Below are positions 27,986 through 32,696 of a stretch of 32,696 nt of DNA, in pieces. This DNA is from Verrucomicrobiota bacterium (GTDB lineage Bacteria > Verrucomicrobiota > Verrucomicrobiia > Chthoniobacterales > JAFAMB01). Under the pieces are notes generated by a model, which was not told the origin of the DNA, did no database searches, and saw only the letters and a program-made list of their open reading frames with translations. The stretch covers positions 1-32,696 of the forward strand of contig JAFAKL010000398.1 in the NCBI GenBank assembly GCA_019235445.1, written 5' to 3'. How positions within the stretch are numbered: the stretch's first letter is position 1; each line of letters starts with the position of its first letter. Made by a program: the position numbers and the translations under genes.

Positions 27986-28264
27986 TCATGCACAGCTGAC
28001 CAGCGTCTTCCCCTTTTTTGCCAACAGAGAATGAATCGACGCGATAGTTTGAGCGTGAATTTTGCAGATTTCGGTTTCTGTGAGACCGAGGCAATCCGCT
28101 ATCTCCATCGACCGCATATTTTCGTGGTAGAACATCGCCAGGACTTTTCTGGACGCCGGTGGCAGCTGGGCGAGTAAAGAGACAATTTCTTCACGTCCAG
28201 CTTCGGAAACACCGCGGTTTTCATCAGTACCGATTGATCCGCTGAGCTCTTCTATCGAATGCAT
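27986..28264 (-). CDS. Stand-alone sigma-70 region 4-like protein (FliA-like), 92 aa
   Basis: LLAQLPPASRKVLAMFYHENMRSMEIADCLGLTETEICKIHAQTIASIHSLL matches the region 4 HTH pattern; no region 2 present. Confidence 0.82.
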   Translation of the reverse strand: MHSIEELSGSIGTDENRGVSEAGREEIVSLLAQLPPASRKVLAMFYHENMRSMEIADCLGLTETEICKIHAQTIASIHSLLAKKGKTLVSCA

Positions 28265-28546
28265 GGCCTCTCCTTCGACCCTATGAGTTTTAGACGACTT
28301 AAAAACAAGCTACAAGAAAACGAAGATCGATAAAGCAGCTGAGCCAGACAAAATTCACATTAAAAATGGCTGATGCGGGACCTTCATTGATTATGGAAAA
28401 TAGACTAACTCGCCTGCAGAAGCTGCTTGAGGATTAACGGTTTCACCGAAAGAGAGCCGAAATCTCGCTGCGGTGATAGCAACCCCATACCTTGGACCGC
28501 CAAGAGAAGCTCCAGTTCTAAGCCATCTGCCAGACTTGGCGAACCA

Positions 28547-28795
28547 TTAAAGTTGCCCGCTGGGCACTCTGAGCATCGCCTCTTTGCTGACCACTTCGGT
28601 TTTTTCCCTGGCTTCTCGCTCTTCCTCTAGCTCAGGAGCCTGCTCTTTGTCCTCGCGTTTTTCTTGTCCCTCTTCCTCGCCGGTCGTCGGGCGTTCAATA
28701 TCTTGTTCGTGGATGAGAGGGGGATCAAAAGCCTCGGTCTTATTAGTACGATCAGGGGCGTCTTTATCGGTCCAAATCATACCGCCAGTTCGCAC
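28547..28795 (-). CDS. Hypothetical small, highly charged acidic protein
   Basis: PPLIHEQDIERPTTGEEEGQEKREDKEQAPELEEEREAREKTEVVSKE; co-oriented with neighbours. Confidence 0.35.
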   Translation of the reverse strand: MRTGGMIWTDKDAPDRTNKTEAFDPPLIHEQDIERPTTGEEEGQEKREDKEQAPELEEEREAREKTEVVSKEAMLRVPSGQL

Positions 28796-28816
28796 CCGGA
28801 TCCCTCTCTGGCCTTA

Positions 28817-29605
28817 CTAATTCCCCGGCTGTAAGAGCTCCGGACGATATTCAAAGTGCATCGTATCGTAATGGTACCATTTGCCTCCCCAGATAAAGCC
28901 GTGGCGCTCGAAGATCTCCACACTCCGGTGCGGGATCCGGTTCTTGTACGGAATCAGTTTACCGTGATCGTCGGAAGTATTCCAACGCCAGTAGTCGGAA
29001 TAGGCAGGATCGATATCGATCGCAATGCCGAATGAATGCGCGCTTAACTGATCGGATCCGGCAATCGGTCGCCAGCTAAAGGTGCCGCCAGGTTTGAGAA
29101 CATACTTCTTATCTTCCGGCGGTAGTTGGTCGAGTTCGGCCGATACCGCTTCCAGCTGGCGGTCGACTCCATTGACTCGAGTGATGCGGATAAACAGGTG
29201 AGCGGAGTGAGGCAGCCAGGGGACCGTGGTTAAGTGCGACTCCACTTCTTTCGCGTTTGCACCGTACATTTTCTTGAACAGAGCGGCGCACCGGAAACGT
29301 CCTGGATCAAAGTTGACCGCCGGCGTCCCATAGGATTGAGGACCGGTAGGATAGGGCTGGATAAGCTCATCCTCGGGGTCTGCCTCGGAAAGCAGCTCCT
29401 CAAAGCTTTTGGAACGGCCGTCGTCGAACTGGATGCCGCCCCCATCTCTTAAGATCAGCATATTGTCCCGATAGCCGGAGAAGAAATTCGGATAGGCTCG
29501 CAAGAATTTTTCCGCTTTGGATAGGACGCTGCCAGCCTCAGCAGATTGACCATGTGGTTGGAAACAGAGAATAATCAAACAAAAGATTAGAAAGCCTCTT
29601 CGCAT
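28817..29605 (-). CDS. M15 family (VanY/D,D-carboxypeptidase-like) peptidase, secreted
   Basis: MRRGFLIFCLIILCFQPHGQSAEA signal; TFSWRPIAGSDQLSAHSFGIAIDIDP; HGFIWGGKWYHYDTMHFEYRPEL. Start 29605 or 29623. Confidence 0.87.
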   Translation of the reverse strand: MRRGFLIFCLIILCFQPHGQSAEAGSVLSKAEKFLRAYPNFFSGYRDNMLILRDGGGIQFDDGRSKSFEELLSEADPEDELIQPYPTGPQSYGTPAVNFDPGRFRCAALFKKMYGANAKEVESHLTTVPWLPHSAHLFIRITRVNGVDRQLEAVSAELDQLPPEDKKYVLKPGGTFSWRPIAGSDQLSAHSFGIAIDIDPAYSDYWRWNTSDDHGKLIPYKNRIPHRSVEIFERHGFIWGGKWYHYDTMHFEYRPELLQPGN

Positions 29606-29712
29606 CGATTCCGAGACCGGCATCTTCGAATCTGAAGCGACTGTCCCCAGAACGCCATTTGAATAATTCTTGAGGTGGTGGAGCGGGTAGCATGGCGGCA
29701 CTAGTTTATATA

Positions 29713-29732
29713 TTTTCAGTAAACACTGAAAA
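29713..29732. promoter_or_regulatory. Perfect 8-bp dyad ttttcagt-aaac-actgaaaa
   Basis: Read directly; lies upstream of the M15 peptidase and downstream of the small membrane ORF, both on the minus strand. Confidence 0.4.
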
Positions 29733-29742
29733 GGATAGGCAT

Positions 29743-30069
29743 TTAGTGCGAGGGGCCACCGAGCGAATTTCCAAAAGGGCTGCTGCTGGTGGCGCCGCGC
29801 GGTCGCAGAGAGATCAAGAAAACCAAAAGAAGATTGGTCCAGGCTCTTTTTGTCACATGAAGCAAACTGGCTACAGTCTCTACCGCGACGCAAAGAGGTG
29901 CGCTTCCAGTGGCAATCAATCCGACTGAGGTTACAATCCGATCAAAAGCCGTCGTGGAGGCTGAGATGCCGTCAGGTCTTTCGTTGGCAAGATAGAAAAA
30001 CTGAGCTTGCAACGTGGTGGCCAATCCAAGGATTGCTCCGATTAAGAGTTGGGAAAAATTGGTTTTCAT
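29743..30069 (-). CDS. Small membrane protein, hypothetical
   Basis: MKTNFSQLLIGAILGLATTLQAQFFYL N-terminus; second hydrophobic stretch TNLLLVFLISL. Confidence 0.5.
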   Translation of the reverse strand: MKTNFSQLLIGAILGLATTLQAQFFYLANERPDGISASTTAFDRIVTSVGLIATGSAPLCVAVETVASLLHVTKRAWTNLLLVFLISLRPRGATSSSPFGNSLGGPSH

Positions 30070-30340
30070 CGCAGGACATTTGAGCACTAAGTGGAGAGTC
30101 CAGTCTACCTGGTGAAGGTAGTTCCTCTCGGAGAGCATCAACGTCCTGTTACTGCGACCACCACTGCAGCCAGGAGATCGCTACTCTCACAACTAGTTTT
30201 GCTCAGTAATCTCGAAGTGATCGATGTCAAAACCAGATTCAGCTGTCAGAGGCAACATGGCGAATCTTCATACTGGCCACAGCTTGCGACAGATAAGTTA
30301 TGGCGCCCGGGCCAGGTCGTGAGTTGCCTGGCCTAATTGA

Positions 30341-31918
30341 TCATAGACCGGAGGATGCTGAGGGGACCGGTTTGCCCCGGCGAACCCGAGGCCCAAGGCC
30401 GATCTCCTGGAGCAAAGGGAAATAGATTTCCTTTTGATCCATGACGAACCAAAAGACGACGAAATAGACGCTGAAGAGCACTCCGTTTGCCGCAATCAGG
30501 CGCAGGAGAGGCGAGGTGATTAAATGCAGAAAGTTCCAGGCTGCCAGGGCACATCCCGCTGCAATTAAGATGGAGAAGAAAGGAAGCATCACTACCTTGA
30601 TCGTTTCCGCAGCTGTAACGGGTGTCTTGTGCGTGGCCCAACAGATAACCGGCAGGACCAAAAGCGCTGTTGTGATCGAGAGTCCTGCGGCCACGCCGCC
30701 CGGCCCATACGGGAGACCGATGAGCTCACCCAGGATTACTGCTGGAGCGACAATCAAACCGATATGGAGGCTCCGCATTGCTCGCCCGGTGCTAAGAAGC
30801 AGCCAGGAAAGCGGATTGAGTAACGCGAAGGTCAAGATGGTGGGCGCCAATAATCTGCAGGCTGGAGCAGCCGCACTCCACTTTGATCCAAGAAAGACCT
30901 GGACAATGTCTTCCGCATACAGTGCACAGCCGACGGTGATTGGCATGACCAGAAATAGGAAAAAGCCGTAACCCTTGAGGAAGTAATTCTTAAAGCGCTC
31001 GGGATCATTCTGAAGGCGGGACAAGGCAGGGAAGGCGACCAAGGAGACGGTCGAGTTCAGGTTTGCGGTTGGAATATTAACGAGTTGGTACGCCCGTCCG
31101 TAGATGCCCAGGGGTTGGGAGCCCCAGAAACGTCCGATCAAAACTTTGTCGGCATTATACGTAATAAATGCCAAAACGCCGTCCAGGGTCACGGTGCCGC
31201 CGAATCGAAGTTGGGCCCAGACGTCAGTTCTCCAGCATGGCGGGCCGGGCGTCCATCGATATGCGGCCCAGATCCCGAGCATGTTCACGAGAGCAGGACA
31301 GATGTTCATTACAACCAGCGCCCAGTAGCTCCGCTCAGTCGCAGCCATCGCCACTCCGACCGAAGTGCTGACGATAAACGAGATAACGTCGAGGGCGGTC
31401 AGAACCGAGAAGCGCATGTCGCGCTGCAGCATTGCCCTATGCTGCGCTGCCGCTCCATTAAATAGGAACCCAAATCCGACCACGATCCCAATCCATAAAA
31501 GGCGTGGTTCATGGTAGAAGGCCACCAGAACCGGCGCGGCGGCCGCGCATATTGTCGCCAGAAAGGCTCCCACGCCAAGATTGATCCAGAAAAGCATCGA
31601 GAGCTGTGCGTGACTGATGGTGGCGCGCTGGACCGTGGCCATCGATAAACCAAAATCTCGAAACATGTCCAGAATCCCCGTGCATGCGGTTACCATGGAC
31701 ACTAATCCGAACTGCTCCGGGGCAAGAAGGCGGGCGAGCGCCATCATCGAACCGAGACGCAGGACAAAGGTTGCCCCTTGGCCGAGAGTTGAGACCAATG
31801 CTCCGCGAAGGGTTCTCCGTTTCAGGTCATCCCTTGGAGGGTTCCTGGGAGAACCGTCCGTTCTGCCGCTCTCCCCGGAAATGGAGTTCGCCTCTGGATG
31901 GAGCTGCTCAGTAGGCAT
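30341..31918 (-). CDS. Oligosaccharide flippase / lipopolysaccharide biosynthesis protein (MOP superfamily, WzxC-like)
   Basis: GALVSTLGQGATFVLRLGSMMALARLLAPEQFGLVSMVTA; FRDFGLSMATVQR; SQPLGIYGRAYQLVNIPTANLNSTVSLVAFPALSRLQ. Start 31918 or upstream. Confidence 0.92.
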   Translation of the reverse strand: MPTEQLHPEANSISGESGRTDGSPRNPPRDDLKRRTLRGALVSTLGQGATFVLRLGSMMALARLLAPEQFGLVSMVTACTGILDMFRDFGLSMATVQRATISHAQLSMLFWINLGVGAFLATICAAAAPVLVAFYHEPRLLWIGIVVGFGFLFNGAAAQHRAMLQRDMRFSVLTALDVISFIVSTSVGVAMAATERSYWALVVMNICPALVNMLGIWAAYRWTPGPPCWRTDVWAQLRFGGTVTLDGVLAFITYNADKVLIGRFWGSQPLGIYGRAYQLVNIPTANLNSTVSLVAFPALSRLQNDPERFKNYFLKGYGFFLFLVMPITVGCALYAEDIVQVFLGSKWSAAAPACRLLAPTILTFALLNPLSWLLLSTGRAMRSLHIGLIVAPAVILGELIGLPYGPGGVAAGLSITTALLVLPVICWATHKTPVTAAETIKVVMLPFFSILIAAGCALAAWNFLHLITSPLLRLIAANGVLFSVYFVVFWFVMDQKEIYFPLLQEIGLGPRVRRGKPVPSASSGL

Positions 31919-32040
31919 GCCTGCTGAGATCACTTTGTATTTAGGGTGGGAGACAAAGGGGGCCATCTGAACGGCCGGACCTTGGAGCATGGCGAAGAAA
32001 CAAAGTGAATTAGATTATCCCGGTCACACAGAGTGCTCAT

Positions 32041-32490
32041 GTGGGCGACACAATAGCTGCCCTTGTTATTATTGCAATTATTATATTAGCTGATATTCTG
32101 GAGACTCGCGCTACTAGACGGGACAGCCTTCCGGAATTCAACGCGCTGCTAAAAGCGCTCAAAGCCGGCCGAGCGCCGCTGGCGGCCAAGCGGGCCCCCT
32201 GTGCGCGTCGAGACGCAAAGACGCGCCCTGAAGGTTAAGCCGCCGGGGCGCAAGCATGGACATCCGGCCGCCTCCGACACAAACCCGACCATCTCGATGA
32301 GCACATTGACGCATTGAGGTCAAACTGTGCGCTTGTCCCCATTGCGACGGGTATGTCCCCATTGCAACGGTAGGCAGTTCAACAAGGCCAAAAGGGGCTT
32401 TCCATGCGCAAAAGCTCCGCTGTATTGCGCGATTGTTTCGGCCTGCGGCTGAGCCCAGGCGGCCTCTCTCAGGCGCTTAAAGCCATTCGC
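32041..32490 (+). pseudogene. Degenerate IS66-like transposase fragment with multiple frameshifts
   Basis: LKALKAGRAPLAAKRA, KPPGRKHGHPAAS, HLDEHIDA, CACPHCDGYV zinc-ribbon piece and LRDCFGLRLSPGGLSQALKAI occur in order but switch reading frames. Confidence 0.72.
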
Positions 32491-32496
32491 AAGGCC

Positions 32497-32694
32497 AACT
32501 TCGTCCCCCGGCAGGGCGAGGGCTTCTTTTGCGAAGTGGACACGGCGCCGTCGCTCTGCAATTTCAGCGAACACCAGCTCATTGGCCGCTGTTGGAGCAA
32601 TAACGCCAACACTAAAGTTGCCCGCATCATTTGAGTAGACGGTAGCTGTTACATCAAGCGGAAAAGAGGCAGCATTCGCAATATCATAGACCAC
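32497..32694 (-). CDS. Unidentified ORF fragment running to the window edge
   Basis: VYDIANAASFPLDVTATVYSNDAGNFSVGVIAPTAANELVF; downstream part is antisense to the IS66 remnant, so the real 3' end is uncertain. Confidence 0.25.
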
Positions 32695-32696
32695 AA

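Noticed and set aside
32334-32370. Tandem TGTCCCCATTGC repeats as a non-coding repeat family related to the 5067-5119 array
   Set aside because: The first copy encodes CPHCDG, a zinc-ribbon piece of an IS66-like transposase, so coding relic is the simpler reading. The similarity to the other array is only the TGTCCC string.
1-32696. CRISPR arrays, tRNA/rRNA genes, toxin-antitoxin or phage-defence modules
   Set aside because: No direct repeats with regular spacers, no recognisable tRNA/rRNA sequences and no defence-type protein motifs were seen; a tRNAscan/Infernal/DefenseFinder run would be decisive.

Overview
This 32.7 kb bacterial chromosomal window is mostly housekeeping and accessory genes. 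The gene content is consistent with Verrucomicrobiota, but that is inference and was not tested. Confident content: a glgA-like glycogen synthase truncated by the window start, obgE, a GT4 glycosyltransferase, a sorbitol/xylitol-type dehydrogenase, an OsmC protein, a TIGR01777-type epimerase, a PGRP-type amidase, a glycosyltransferase fused to a PHP domain with a coupled HAD phosphatase, an ACT-domain protein, and a purSQLFM cluster. Further along are an alpha/beta hydrolase, a NYN (YacP-like) protein, a long-form IspH, an L,D-transpeptidase, an LpxL-like acyltransferase, an SDR, an orphan sigma region 4 protein, an M15 peptidase and a Wzx-type flippase. Two decayed mobile-element scars are visible: a tyrosine-recombinase remnant with odd flanking repeats and hairpins (about 5.06-6.64 kb), and a multiply frameshifted IS66-like transposase at the right edge. 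The best leads are the MGDG-synthase-like GT + PHP fusion, a five-unit heptamer array just upstream of the obgE start codon, a nested inverted-repeat element after the SDR gene (27770-27867), the stand-alone FliA-like sigma region 4 protein, and the repeat/hairpin-rich segment in front of the integrase scar. I found no CRISPR array, rRNA, tRNA or recognisable defence system.
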